This document shows positions 1-9,915 of a stretch of DNA of 64,000 nt, piece after piece. Made by a program: the position numbers and the translations under genes. The stretch is taken from assembly GCA_963788965.1 (NCBI GenBank), contig CAWBIK010000006.1, positions 1,116,001 to 1,180,000 on the forward strand, written 5' to 3'. This DNA comes from QHXQ01 sp963788965. GTDB lineage: Bacteria > Acidobacteriota > Blastocatellia > Pyrinomonadales > Pyrinomonadaceae. The first letter of the stretch is position 1. Every line of letters starts with the position of its first letter. The notes below the pieces were generated by a model. It was given only the letters and a program-made list of their open reading frames with translations, did no database searches and was not told where the DNA came from.

Positions 1-246
1 TACAACACGCGCAAGGTCAGAGGTCTGCCGCCGGGGCCGATTGCATCGCCTCACGCACGTTCGCTCGCCGCTGCCCTCGCGCCCGCCCAGACCAACTATC
101 TCTTTTACGTGCGCGAGCCGTCACGCGACGACGGCGCGCACAACTTCTACAGCAGCGACGCGGAGTTTCAACGCGGCGTGCAAGCCTTACGCGAGTGGGA
201 ACGCCAGCGCGATGCACGCGCGAACGCAGACTCCGCCAATCAGTGA
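1..246 (+). CDS. mltG: Endolytic transglycosylase MltG, C-terminal end (partial)
   Basis: Frame 1 is open from the window edge to a TGA at 244-246 and gives the last 81 residues of a protein; the start lies to the left. The segment begins YNTRKVRGLPPGPIASP, which matches the conserved YNTY..GLPPGPI.NPG stretch near the C terminus of MltG (YceG family), and continues with the family's ALAPAQTNYLFYV strand and a short charged tail. MltG is an inner-membrane lytic transglycosylase that cuts nascent peptidoglycan strands and helps set glycan length. The usual Asn-Pro-Gly after GPI reads Ser-Pro-His here. The call is from the motif alone, since the catalytic Glu region is outside the window. Confidence 0.85.
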   Translation, partial: YNTRKVRGLPPGPIASPHARSLAAALAPAQTNYLFYVREPSRDDGAHNFYSSDAEFQRGVQALREWERQRDARANADSANQ

Positions 247-489
247 TTCAGACAAGCACGAGGCCACACGCAGCCGCATGAAGCAACACCACGAAGCTAA
301 TCGTCTTTCTTCATGTTGTTTCATGTGACTTCATGATCAGCTTTTTTGTCGTGACACATTGATCGTTTATGCGCTGCAAGCCGTACCCTTGAATTCAGTC
401 ATGCGTTGCTTTATGCTCAGCCCGTCTCCCATGCGCTAGTGCTTGCGTGCTGCCGATACGTTTTTTTTGACCACGGAGGGGTGTGAATC

Positions 490-1152
490 ATGAAGCTGCT
501 GTTGAGTCTTTTGCTCTTTTGCGCCGCGGCGGCCGTCACCGCACAAGCTCAGGACAATCAGGATAAAGGTGTTGACAACCAGACGGGGCGCATCCGCGAC
601 ACCGGCAACGACCGCGCGCCCGCCAAGAACGGCTCGAACCAGAGCATCGGCTCAGGGCGCGGCATAGACTTCGGCAAAGGGCGCACGCCCACGCTGCCAC
701 CGCTGCCCAACCCTTATCACTTCACCGCCCGGCGTGACGTGGTGCTGCGCGCCGCCCAAGAGTTATTGCGCGAACGCAAACTGATCCTTGATACGAGCGT
801 GTCGAAGACCGACGAGGGCATACTGATTAGCCAACCCTATCGCTTCGTCAAAGGCACGGTCATTGCCGTGACCGAGTTGAACCGCTACTCAGAGTTGCCC
901 ACAGATACGACGCGCGGCTGGTCGCAGGGGCGCTACACTTTGATCATCGAGGTGCAGCCGGTGGACGGCGTGAACACGAACGTCTCCGTCAACGCACGTG
1001 TGGAAGGGCGCAGCGACGGCGCGGCCGGGGCTGAGTGGGTGTCGCTGCGCAGCAGCGGCGCGGCCGAACAAGAGTTTCTGTGCGATCTGATCGTCAAGAT
1101 CACGGGCACGGTCGGCGCTGGCTGTCCGGTGCAGACATCTTCTGAGCCATAG
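490..1152 (+). CDS. Secreted protein of unknown function
   Basis: This encodes 220 residues and starts at ATG 490 behind a strong ribosome binding site (GGAGGGGTG at about 475-483). The first 21 residues (MKLLLSLLLFCAAAAVTAQA) are a clear Sec signal peptide with an AxA-type cleavage site. The mature N terminus (about 22-70) is polar, Asn/Gly/Asp-rich and probably disordered. The remainder (about 75-215) alternates predicted strands (VVLRAAQELLRERKLILD, then ILISQPYRF) and contains two cysteines near the C terminus. The size and strand pattern resemble small periplasmic or outer-membrane-associated lipid- or peptide-binding folds, but I do not recognise a family. It is the first gene after a 243-base gap and may open the plus-strand run that ends at 4028. 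Confidence 0.8.
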   Translation: MKLLLSLLLFCAAAAVTAQAQDNQDKGVDNQTGRIRDTGNDRAPAKNGSNQSIGSGRGIDFGKGRTPTLPPLPNPYHFTARRDVVLRAAQELLRERKLILDTSVSKTDEGILISQPYRFVKGTVIAVTELNRYSELPTDTTRGWSQGRYTLIIEVQPVDGVNTNVSVNARVEGRSDGAAGAEWVSLRSSGAAEQEFLCDLIVKITGTVGAGCPVQTSSEP

Positions 1153-1232
1153 CAAGCATCTTAAGCTTCGTCCTGGGCACGTTTAGCGCGTGTCATCTAA
1201 ACCATTTCCGAAAGTTTTAAGGCAGTAGAATT

Positions 1233-1850
1233 TTGGCCACAGAACCTACCAACGAACTTCATTTCGCGGCCGGAGAGCGCCAACCGCCTCTGGTCAAACT
1301 CGGCGCAGTCGCCTGCGCGGTCGCCGTCACCAGCGCACTGCTCGCAGGATATTTCCTCCTACAGCACCGGCAGAAACAGCACGCGCTCGCCACACAACAG
1401 GCGGCTCAAGCGGCCAAGAAGGCCGCGCCAATTGAAGCACAGGTGTTTGAGGACGAGGCGCGGCTTCAGGGTGGGACGGCGGTTATCGGCGGCGTTGTGC
1501 GCAACGTCTCGAACGCGCGCCTTGCTGATGTGAGCGTCGAAGTGCAATTGATCCCGCGTATGGGTGAGAATCTGCAATTGCAGCAGGTGAAACTTGAGCC
1601 GGTCAACCTTAATCCGGGCGAGGAAGGTCGTTATTCTTTGACCGTGCCGTCGCGGCAATGGAGTGCGACCCGGTTGGTGCGCGTCCTTAGCGCCGCGCGC
1701 AATCAAGAGATCGCTTTCAGGTCGCAGATTGGCGAGCGCCGCCCGTTGGAGTCGCCGCCGCAAGGATCGAAAGTCGTTGTCGTGCAGAAGCCCAGAAGCA
1801 AAGGCGACGGCTTTCTCAATACGCCTGACAATCCGATCCCAATTCGTTGA
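1233..1850 (+). CDS. Single-pass membrane protein with FxLYD-like domain
   Basis: This encodes 205 residues; the start is TTG 1233, with AAGG about 10 bases upstream and no better ATG in frame. One transmembrane helix spans roughly residues 22-43 (LGAVACAVAVTSALLAGYFL), followed by an Ala/Gln-rich linker. Residues about 75-155 read as a beta-sandwich of the FxLYD/DUF3426 kind (VIGGVVRNVSNARLADVSVEVQL in two parts, then NPGEEGRYSLTVPS). Such domains sit outside the membrane in proteins of unclear role. The tail is basic and Pro-rich. Domain identity is inferred from the strand pattern; the membrane helix is directly visible. It lies between two other exported proteins transcribed in the same direction. 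Confidence 0.7.
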   Translation: MATEPTNELHFAAGERQPPLVKLGAVACAVAVTSALLAGYFLLQHRQKQHALATQQAAQAAKKAAPIEAQVFEDEARLQGGTAVIGGVVRNVSNARLADVSVEVQLIPRMGENLQLQQVKLEPVNLNPGEEGRYSLTVPSRQWSATRLVRVLSAARNQEIAFRSQIGERRPLESPPQGSKVVVVQKPRSKGDGFLNTPDNPIPIR

Positions 1851-1982
1851 AAGTCAGGCTATCTCAGGTATAACTTTACAAGTCGGCGCGACGACCGAGG
1901 TTGATTTAAAAACTTAAGCGGCATCGGATTACTGCTTGTACAGTTGAACTTCCGCTACGGATCGAGACGAGTTAAGACGTTG

Positions 1983-2525
1983 ATGTTTCGTCGTTACATA
2001 TTGCCGGCGCTCGTGCTTGTGGGCTGCATCAGTCCACTCGCATTAGCCCAGACCGGCCAACCACCGACGGGCACGCCTTCCATTCTCAGGCGCGAGGACG
2101 CCTCCGATCACGACCAATCTCAAGAGCCGCGCCGGGAAATGCTCAAAGAGATGGAGTTGAAGCGGGCCGAGACGACCTACAAGCAGAACATTGAGCGGGC
2201 TAAAGAGAGCGCGCAACTCGGCGTCGAATTGCGCGACGCTTACACGCAGCAGAAGGCTCTGAGCGCGAGCGAGTTGAAGAAGCTCGGCCGGATGGAGAAG
2301 CTGGCTCGCCAGTTGCGCCACGAGGCGGGCGGTGATGACGACGAGGAGCCGCTCAAAGACCCGCCGAAGAATCTCCCGGCCGCGTTGACGCGCATGGCCG
2401 AGTTGGCCGCGGAAGTTTGTAAGAGCGTGGAGAAGACGCCCCGGCACGTCGTCTCTGCCAACATCATTACGCAGACCAACGAACTGGTCGAGTTGATTCA
2501 GCTGGCCCGCACCTTCGTCCAGTAG
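1983..2525 (+). CDS. Exported helical protein of unknown function
   Basis: I start this at ATG 1983 rather than the upstream in-frame TTG 1944, because residues 1-23 from 1983 (MFRRYILPALVLVGCISPLA) form a proper signal peptide; the result is 180 residues. LVGC could act as a lipobox, giving a lipoprotein, or the ALA-Q site could be cut by signal peptidase I. The mature part is almost wholly charged alpha helix (about 50-150, rich in Glu, Lys, Arg and Leu), likely coiled coil. It stops 14 bases before the VWA gene, so the two are probably cotranscribed and may act together at the cell envelope. No known family was recognised. Confidence 0.75.
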   Translation: MFRRYILPALVLVGCISPLALAQTGQPPTGTPSILRREDASDHDQSQEPRREMLKEMELKRAETTYKQNIERAKESAQLGVELRDAYTQQKALSASELKKLGRMEKLARQLRHEAGGDDDEEPLKDPPKNLPAALTRMAELAAEVCKSVEKTPRHVVSANIITQTNELVELIQLARTFVQ

Positions 2526-2539
2526 CGCCCTCGACGCAC

Positions 2540-3481
2540 ATGGCCCTTCGACCGTATCGCACCGCCGCCCTGCCCCGCCGCCTCTGGCTTCCTGTGCTTT
2601 CATGTCTGCTACTCGCCGCCGTGCTGCTGCCGACGGCGCACACGCGCGGCCGGCAGGACGACGAGATCGAGCGTGTGAACAGCGACCTCGTGGTGCTGAA
2701 CGTAACGGCGACGGACAAGCACGGGGCTTACATGCATGGCTTGCAGAAGGCGGACTTTAAAATCTTCGAGGACGGCCGCGAGCAGGCGATCTTGGGCTTC
2801 GGCGAAGAGGAGACGCCGTTCGCCGCCGCCTTGCTTTTAGACATCTCCGGCAGCATGGAAGGTCGCGTCTCGCTGGCTCGCTCGGCCGCCATACGCTTCC
2901 TCGACGGGCTGCGCGAGGATGACACCGTCGCCGTCTATAGTTTTCATTCCGAGGTCCGGCGCATGCAGGATTATGCCTTCACGCGTGATCTCTATCCGAC
3001 AATTTTTGAGTTGCACGCCAAAGGTCTGACCGTCCTCAACGATGCGATTGTCAACGCGGCCAAAGACCTCTCCACACGAACTGAGAAACGACGCGCTATC
3101 GTTGTCCTCTCCGACGGCGCGGACACGCGCAGCGCGGCGTCGGCCGATAAGGCACTCGACGCGGCGCTCGCCGCCAACGCCACCATCTATACGGTCGATC
3201 TCTCCGACCGCAACGCGCGCCGTGCGGAAACCATCGGCGGTTCGGGCGCGCTCAACAACTTCGCCGCGCGCAGCGGGGGCCGTTATCTGCCGACACCGGG
3301 CGGGCAAGAGTTGCGCGAAGCCTTCGCCGCCATCGTCGAAGAGTTAAGCAATCAATATACGATCAGCTATCGCCCGACCAACCGCGCGCGCGACGGCCGC
3401 TGGCGTGCCATCGAGGTCAGACTCGCGCCGCTCAACACTGTCGCACGCACGCGACGCGGCTACCGCGCCCCGAAAAACTGA
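2540..3481 (+). CDS. VWFA-related acidobacterial-type domain protein
   Basis: This secreted protein of 313 residues has an N-terminal signal peptide (about 1-36, hydrophobic core LWLPVLSCLLLAAVLLP). A short N-terminal beta domain (about 48-90, VVLNVTATDKHGAY then FKIFEDGREQ) precedes a von Willebrand factor A fold. The metal-ion-dependent adhesion site is intact: D101-x-S103-x-S105 in LLLDISGSM, with a later SDGAD loop. The order of N-terminal strand region and VWA domain is that of the VWFA-related Acidobacterial domain family (TIGR03436), which is expanded in Acidobacteriota. Function is unknown beyond likely metal-dependent protein binding outside the cytoplasm. It is 14 bases downstream of the exported helical protein. 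Confidence 0.88.
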   Translation: MALRPYRTAALPRRLWLPVLSCLLLAAVLLPTAHTRGRQDDEIERVNSDLVVLNVTATDKHGAYMHGLQKADFKIFEDGREQAILGFGEEETPFAAALLLDISGSMEGRVSLARSAAIRFLDGLREDDTVAVYSFHSEVRRMQDYAFTRDLYPTIFELHAKGLTVLNDAIVNAAKDLSTRTEKRRAIVVLSDGADTRSAASADKALDAALAANATIYTVDLSDRNARRAETIGGSGALNNFAARSGGRYLPTPGGQELREAFAAIVEELSNQYTISYRPTNRARDGRWRAIEVRLAPLNTVARTRRGYRAPKN

Positions 3482-3566
3482 GTCTGCACTACTCCCGCAA
3501 GTTTTACTCACACGCAAAAGCGATCATAATAACCACTCGCAGCCCGGACTTAGCACACAGGCAGAC

Positions 3567-4028
3567 ATGATTAGCAGATCGCTACAGTTATTAGCACGGG
3601 CAGGCGGGTTCGTGCGCCGCAGACCCGGCGAGGCGTGGCTGCTGGCGCGCATGGCCGCGTGGGTGGCGACGCTGTCCGTGCTGATCAAGTTATGGCCGCT
3701 GCCGCGCGTGTTGCGTGTCGTGGCGGCTGCGCCGCGCCGCGCGCGTGCAAGCGAAGCCATGCCCGCCGAACGCGTGGCGCAATTATTGGACCTACTGCTT
3801 AGCCTCGATCTGCTCTGCTTTACGCCGACCTGTTGGAAGCGTGCGCCCGTGCTGCAACGCTACCTCGCACGCAACGGCGTCGAGACGCGCATCATGTTCG
3901 GTGTGCGCAAAGACGGTGGCGACATGCTCGCTGGTCACGCATGGCTTGAACGCAACGGCTGCCCCGTCTTTGAAACCAAGCCGCCGGATTATGTCGTGAC
4001 ATATGCATACGAGAGCGGTAGGCAGTAG
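3567..4028 (+). CDS. Lasso-peptide biosynthesis B2-like transglutaminase-fold protease
   Basis: I choose ATG 3567, which gives 153 residues, the usual size for this family; the longer frame upstream overlaps the VWA gene. The family (Transglut_core3, lasso B2) cleaves the leader from a precursor peptide using a Cys-His-Asp triad. The candidate nucleophile is C89 (PTCWKRAPVLQRYL), and H124 lies in the typical GHAWLE motif after a VETRIMFGV strand. A hydrophobic helix lies at about 24-45. The final residues (SGRQ) and stop fall inside the GGCAGTA repeat hairpin, so the true C terminus may be disturbed. The only other peptide-modification genes in the window begin 4.5 kb to the right, on the opposite strand; a functional link is an inference. 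Confidence 0.8.
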   Translation: MISRSLQLLARAGGFVRRRPGEAWLLARMAAWVATLSVLIKLWPLPRVLRVVAAAPRRARASEAMPAERVAQLLDLLLSLDLLCFTPTCWKRAPVLQRYLARNGVETRIMFGVRKDGGDMLAGHAWLERNGCPVFETKPPDYVVTYAYESGRQ

Positions 4029-4128
4029 GCAGTAGGCAGTGAAAGCAAACAGCCGGTTGAATGATCACTCAAGTAAGTGAGTGACGTTCAACCGGCTGTC
4101 TTGTCTTAACTGCCTACTGCCTGCTGCC
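4021..4128. repeat. Nested hairpin with GGCAGTA repeat arms (convergent gene end)
   Basis: An outer pair of 20-base arms (4021-4040 and 4109-4128, one mismatch) consists of the heptamer GGCAGTA reiterated. It encloses an inner perfect 13-base inverted repeat (ACAGCCGGTTGAA at 4049-4061 with its complement at 4087-4099). It lies between convergent genes, so it may terminate both. The same GGCAGTA word recurs at 26.7 kb and 61.5 kb. Confidence 0.8.
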
Positions 4129-4135
4129 TTGCTCG

Positions 4136-7100
4136 TTACGGCAACGCTTCGACGTTGATGAAGAAGCGGTAGCTGCCGCCCTGTTGGACGCCGAGCAGGA
4201 AGTGCAGGTCGATGGGCGCGCCGGGCGCGAGCGTGCCGCCGGGGATGGCGACCGTCAGACTTGTGTTCAGACCGCCGCCGTTCGGTTGCGCGAGCGGTGG
4301 CGGCTGCTCGATGGTCGTGCCGAGCACGGTTAGCGGGCCGCGACTCGTTGTGATCGAGAAGTTCGCTCCGTCTATGGCGCGCACGTCGGACTGCGAGCCG
4401 CCGGGTGTGTAGCCGGGACTGTTCAGCGTGGTGATATCGACGACGCGGAAGCGCAGGCGTGTCACCATCTGCCCGGTCATGTTCGTGAAGCGCCGCCGGA
4501 TCGAGAGCGTGCCCTGCGCGCCGTTCGTGACCGCTGTTAGGCTGCGCACGCGGTTGGGCGCGACGTTGGCTGATGCTTGCGGTTCGATCAGCGTGGCCTT
4601 GATCGTGGCGTTGCGCTGGATGGGACTGATCGTGCTCTCAGGTCCCGGCGCACCAAGTTGCGATTGCACGCCGCCGTATGAACCGCCGTTCGTCGAGACG
4701 AACACGAAGTCTTGCGCGTTGTTGTCCGTGTCTTGCGGCACGCCCGTCGTGAGTTTACGCACGTAGGCATACTGTCCGTCGTTCGCGCCGGGCGAGGGCA
4801 GGTTCGTGCCTTCGCGGTAGAGGTCGGCGAGCGCGCCTGTGGCCGCGTTGAGACTAACCGCGTCGAGCCGGTTGGCGGTCGAGAAGTTGGCGGAGTTGGC
4901 GGTCTGGAAGATCGCAATCGCGCCGTTGTCGGGGATGTCGATAGTGGTGTTGCCCGGCGTGGTGCGATAGGTCAGATCGCCGGGCGCGTAATTCGTCAAA
5001 GTGTAACCGCCCGTCGGCGTGATCCCGTTCGGCTTGATGTGTACGGCCAACTTCGGCGCGGCTACGCCGCCCGCCTCGTTGGTCAGTAGGTAATGACCGT
5101 TCGCGGGGATGATCGTGCCGTTCGGGATCACGGCCGCCACGGTCTGCGTGTTGCCCGCACCGTTCAGGTAAGCGAGCGCCCAACCGGCCGAGCCGTCCAC
5201 GGCGTTGACGGTGACGGGCGCGGCCGAATTGTTGTATAGCTCGATGTATTCGTCGAGCGAACCGTCTAGACCTTGCGGCGCGCTGAACGTGGGGCTGCGG
5301 AAGCGGAACTCGCTGATGACAAGCGGCGTGCCGAGTGTTAAATAAGCGACCGGCATGTCGTGGTCGGAGAGTCGTTCGGGGCGCGCAGGGTCTTGGTAAT
5401 ACTTGACGGGAAAGTCCGCGTCGTTGCGCGCGAAGGCGAAACGGTTCAGCAGCGAGAGCGCGTTCGGGTTGACGATGATGTGATCGAGCGTCTGCGCGTT
5501 GCCGTCGAACGTGAACGAGTAACGCTGATCGGCGGGCAGCGTGTCAACGAGATTGGTCTGATCGGGGTTGACGAGATCGCTGCTGGCCAAGACCACTTGA
5601 TCGGCCGGCGCGGGCGTGCCTTTGATCGTGCCGATCACGTCCACGTAACCGTCGTTGACGTTGAAGGCGTTGAAGTCGCCGACGTTGATGATGCGCTCGA
5701 CCGGGTTGGCCGTCTGCCGCGACTGTATGTGGTTGGCTAGAAACTCGGCCTGCGCGCGGCGCTTGGCGCGGACGCGGCTGCCTTCCGTGCCGCTGCCGTT
5801 GGGGGCAGGGTCGTCAACGCCGGAGAGCGAGCGCAAGTGGCTGACGATGACGGTGAACGGCGAGCGTGCCGCCCGCGGGTCGCGCGATGGTCGCGCGTAG
5901 GACCAGCGACGGCCGGTCGTTTAAGAGTTCCGCGTTGCCCGTGTTCGGGTTGATGTAGGTGTTGCACGTCGCGGCTGTGCCGTTGCAGCCGGCCAACTCT
6001 AACTGCGTGACATCGACGACGCTGACGCGCGTAGCTTTGACGAGGAAGCCGACATCAATGCCGCCGATGTCGTTGCCCTCGACCAAGTACGGTTGATAGT
6101 TCGGATCGCTGCCCGTCGCGGCTTGGGTGTCGGCGTTGATCTTACTGGCGACGGTTTGCAGCGTCGTTAAGTTCTCCACCTCGACGATGCCGATCACGTC
6201 GGGCGAGCGCATCGCGTTGCGGATGGCGAGCGAGACTTTATTGAGCCGGTTGTTGAAAGCGGTCGCGGTCAACACGGCGTCGTCCTTCGCCGGATCGTCC
6301 GTCGTGTCGAAGAACCGTTCGATGTTGAACGAGCCGATGGTTAGTTCGCTCGCCAACGGCGCGGGCGCGGGTGTGAACGTGGCGAGCGGACCCGGCGTAA
6401 GCGTCGTCTCCGGCAAGATCGTGTAGGTGCGGAACGAGTAATCCAACTCGCCGACGACGTTCGGGATGACCGTGCCGAAGGTGACATCAACCAGCGTCGT
6501 GCCCGGCTGCCCGTCGCTGTCCACACGCAGGCGTTCCGGGTTCTCGTCGAAGCGCGGCACGTTGGCGGGCGCACCCGCCGGTAGCGGATCGCTGACGTTG
6601 ACGCCCGGTTCACGCAAAGGCCGGGCGACGCCTGTGACGACGGCATAGAAGACGCCGTTCGAGGTGACGGTCGCGCTCGGTTCGGTGATTGTTCCTTGCG
6701 TCGGGGCAACGACCGTGAGCGACGGGACGCTCACGCGCATGCCCTCGAACCGTTCCAAGTTCTCAAGATTGTTGACCAGCGTATCGGCGGCCATGATCTG
6801 CACGGGCGCGGGCAAGGGGTTGCCCGTGCTGAGCACGCTGACTGTCACGGTGCTTAGCTCAGTCAGAGGTTTCTGATTGAGATCGGCGGCGGGGATGAAC
6901 TCGCTAACCGTGCCGGAGACTTGCACGTTGTTGCTGACGGCCACGCCTGCGGGCACGGTGTTGCCGGTGAAGACGAAGAGGCCGTCGGACGTGTTCGTGT
7001 TGCCGTCGCCGCTCGCGTCCTGAATGTAGAAGCCGCCGCTCGAACCTAGCTTGATGCCGGTCACGATGCCGGTGGTGGTCACGCTCTGCCCCGCTACGGG

Positions 7101-8282
7101 CGAGGTGTTGCCGCTGCCCTGAATCGAGTAGATAGGCGTGATCACAACTTCGTCGTTCGTGATCGTGCCGACGCCCTGCCCGTCGCCGAGCGTTGCGCCC
7201 GTTACGTTCGTCACGTTGACGAAGAACGACTCGGTCGGCTCTGTGTTCGTGTCGCCGTTGACGGTCACGTCGAAGGTATAAGTTGTATTGCCGGCCGCGA
7301 TGGATTGGTTCGTCAGGCTGCGCGCAACGTAGTCGTTATCGGCGACCGTAGCCGTGTTATCTTGCGTGGCGATGTTGAAGGTGACGGGCGAGGTCGAGGT
7401 TGTGTTCAGGCTGACGGTGAACGTGAACGTTGACGTGCTGGCGTTGCCTTCGGCTTGCGTCACGTCGTTAATCGTCAGCGTCGGCATTGTGACCACGCCG
7501 CTCGTGATGCTGATGTCGTCAACGCCGATCCACTCGTCGCTGCCGACGGCGTCCGTCGTGATGACGCGGACTTGCACCACCGGCTGATTCTCGGCGGCCG
7601 CAGGCAGCGACGCGCTGACCGGCGTGACGAGCGTGCAGAGGCTCGGCCCCGTGCTCGCGTCGGCCACGAAACCGGCGGGGATGTTGGTGTAGTTGCCCGT
7701 CATGCCGACACGGTATTGCAGGGCGACGGGCTGGACGGCGTTATCAGCCGCGCAGTCAACATCGCGCAAGTTATAGCTGACACCGATGTTAGTCTGCCCG
7801 GTGGTGTTGAGCGTCATGACGAGGTGCGGTGCGCGCGCCGTGCCTGAGCCTTGAAAGGCAACGGCCGGGTTCGCGTTGGCTGGCGCAGCCTGCTGCGTCT
7901 GCTCAAACTCGGCAATGCCGCCGGTGGTATTCGTGTTCGGGTTGGTCTGGTTGGCGATGACGTTGACCGGGGTGGCAGAGCCATCGGCCACGACCGTCTG
8001 CGGATCGACGCCGGTTGCGCCGGTCAAGGCGTCGCCGCGATAACCGATGATGCCCGGCACGCCGGACCAGTCGTTGCTCGTCGTGATCAACGCGGTGTTC
8101 GCCCAGTTCTGACTAAAGGGCAAGGTCTGCGCGCTGGTGTCAGCGTTGGCGACGCGCAGCAGCGAGAGCGGCAGCAAGCGGCTATCCACGAGCGCAACGC
8201 CCAAATAGAAGACGGCGAAGAGTGCAAACAGCTTACGACGGGCGGGCATGACCGGCCATCTGCGACCGAACTGAACACGCAT
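4136..8282 (-). CDS. Large secreted nuclease: Calx-beta, OB-fold, EEP and lamin-tail domains (one frameshift)
   Basis: With one frame break restored near 5850 (one extra base in the read) this is about 1381 residues. I start at ATG 8282, which has GAGAGG upstream, rather than ATG 8297. Residues about 15-45 form a signal sequence. A secreted beta region follows. Next comes a Calx-beta domain (TLTINDVTQAEGNASTSTFTF, here exceeding the core by little; ends GTITNDE). An OB-fold like that of ExeM/NucH nucleases comes next (YSIQGSG to VSGTVSEF). The endonuclease/exonuclease/phosphatase domain runs from about 645 to 985 (LTIGSFNIERFF, VEVENL, GDFNAF, DHIIVN, SDHDMPVAYL). A lamin-tail domain follows (ISEFRFRSP..DEYIELYNNS). 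The predicted role is extracellular DNA degradation, with LTD and Calx-beta domains as binding modules. The break falls inside the nuclease domain between GGTL and FTVIVSHLRSL. Confidence 0.85.
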
Positions 8283-8505
8283 AAGGGAACCTCTCATTTT
8301 TTATTTTGAATTGCGGCTGGCTATGTGACGCACAACAACTTCTGTGCTTGAACCTGATGCGGCCGGCACGCTGACACGTAAAGGGTCGAGCCTCGTGCGT
8401 TTCCTGACCCGTTGGCGGTAGGCCGTTGAAGCCGGGAAACTAACACACACATCACACGACCACAAGCACGTAGGTCATGCGACTCGGTGAATTTTGTGTT
8501 ACTGC

Positions 8506-8781
8506 TCAGGCATCCGTGCGCAGCAGTCTGTGGGCGGAGAGCGACGTTAGCAGGCGCTCGACCGAGGCGGTCGCGTGTTCTGCGGTCACGTTGTAAGCAT
8601 TGGTCAACTCGTGGACGATCTCGGCCTTGGTGCGCCCGCTTTCGAGGCTGCGCCAGACGAGCATGGCTGTCTCGTTGAGCGTGTAGTAACGCTTGGTGTT
8701 GAGATCGACCAGCACGGCTTCGCGGCCGTCGAACTCGGTGTAAACGACGTGGTCGTGCGGACGAGGCGTGTTATCCGTCAT
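8506..8781 (-). CDS. PqqD-like peptide carrier / RiPP recognition element
   Basis: This protein has 91 residues. The start is ATG 8781-8779, which shares one base with the stop of the radical SAM gene (TGATG), so the two are translationally coupled; the longer upstream frame is a shadow. The sequence has the PqqD winged-helix pattern: EAVLVDLNTKRYYTLNETA, then LVWRSLESGRTKAEIVHEL and a C-terminal helix. PqqD-family proteins bind the leader of a precursor peptide and present it to a radical SAM enzyme; the same fold is the B1 protein of lasso-peptide loci. It is the last gene of the cassette. Family assignment is firm, but the substrate is inferred from the neighbours. Confidence 0.88.
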   Translation of the reverse strand: MTDNTPRPHDHVVYTEFDGREAVLVDLNTKRYYTLNETAMLVWRSLESGRTKAEIVHELTNAYNVTAEHATASVERLLTSLSAHRLLRTDA

Positions 8782-9906
8782 CAAACGATATCCAGTTTCC
8801 AATCTTGATTCTTGGCGGCGGGCGGCGCAGGCAGCACAGGCAGAGCGCGCGACGGCGCATTCGCGGTTGCCGCCGTCGTCGCACTCCGCCACGGTATCTT
8901 GCCGAAGGATTGCAGACAGAACAGGCACGGCGAGCCGGTATATAGATCAGGCTCAACGCCGCGTGCCGCATTCTCAGCTAACGCACGCCGACGACGCTCG
9001 ACCTGTGCGGCGGCCACCTCTTTCAAGCGCGTGTAACCGGTGGCGAAATCTTCGCGCGTCAGATCGGCCACCACGTCAGGCTCCTCAGACGCATTACGAA
9101 AGCCAGCCATGTTGCAGCAGAGCGTGAGCCGGCCGTGCCAGTCCACATTACAACTTGTACCTTTGAGCGGCGAACACGGCACGCCGGGGTCTAGATCGTA
9201 ATAACCGACCGAGACGCCGACGGGCATCTTTAAGATGCGACCAAGCACGCTCACTTCCTGTTCGGCGTGGCGCTGTTCTTCAAGGCTTAGGGCAGACTCG
9301 GCTTCAAGCTCAGCCGAGGTCGGCAGCAAGTGTGCGAAGTGCATGGCGGCCGCACCGAGGCGCGCGGCGAGCAACGCGATCTGTTCGAGTTGCGCCACCG
9401 TGTCGCGCCGGATGCCGACCTTGAAGACGAACGGGATGCCGGAGACGTGGCAGCGCGTGACGGCGCGGATCACGCGGTCGAACGAGCCTGCGCCGCGCCA
9501 GCGGTCATGTGCCTCGCGCGTCGCGCCGTCCACACTGAAGGCGACAAGGCGCACAGCTTGTTTGTGTTGGAGCAGGATCGGATGCACGCGGTCGAAGTGC
9601 CAACCGTTGGTGACGAAACTGAACTGTATGCCTTCGGCTGCGACCGTCGCGGCGATCTCGGAGAAGCGCGGGTGGAGCGTGACCTCGCCGCCGGTGAACG
9701 TGACGTAATCAATCTGATATGTCGAGCGCGCCGCACGGATGATGCGCCCCAACAGTTCGCGGGAAGAAGTTGGCCTTCGTGTCGTAGAGCGCATCTTCAT
9801 CGCGCATGCAATAGCTGCAATGCAGATTGCAGATGTTGGTCAGTTCGATGGTTAAGCGAACCGGATCGGCGATGGGCTGAGGACTAGGCTGCGTTGATGT
9901 CGGCAC
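8781..9906 (-). CDS. Radical SAM/SPASM-type peptide-modifying enzyme (one frameshift)
   Basis: About 374 residues result after removing one base from a CCC run on the coding strand (9761-9763 on the plus strand). The radical SAM cluster motif is CNLHCSYC, that is C26-x3-C30-x2-C33. After the break come the typical TFTGGEVTLHPRF segment and FVTNGW. The C-terminal third has SPASM-like cysteines (GVPCSPLKGTSCNVDW, LTLCCNMAG, SPCLFCLQSFG), which usually bind auxiliary Fe-S clusters. Enzymes of this layout modify ribosomal peptides or activate anaerobic sulfatases. The immediate PqqD neighbour and the kinase 9 bases upstream favour a peptide substrate. The short segment carrying CxxxCxxC would be lost if the frameshift is real. 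Confidence 0.85.
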
Positions 9907-9915
9907 AAGAACTAT

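Noticed and set aside
247..489. A hairpin or promoter upstream of the secreted protein gene
   Set aside because: Degenerate CTTCATG words and a possible TTGAAT with TTATGCT were seen, but spacing and pairing were too weak to call.
4021..4128. Tandem GGCAGTA units resembling a CRISPR or satellite array
   Set aside because: Units are only seven bases, uninterrupted, and arranged as two facing arms of a hairpin. There are no spacers and no cas genes in the window.
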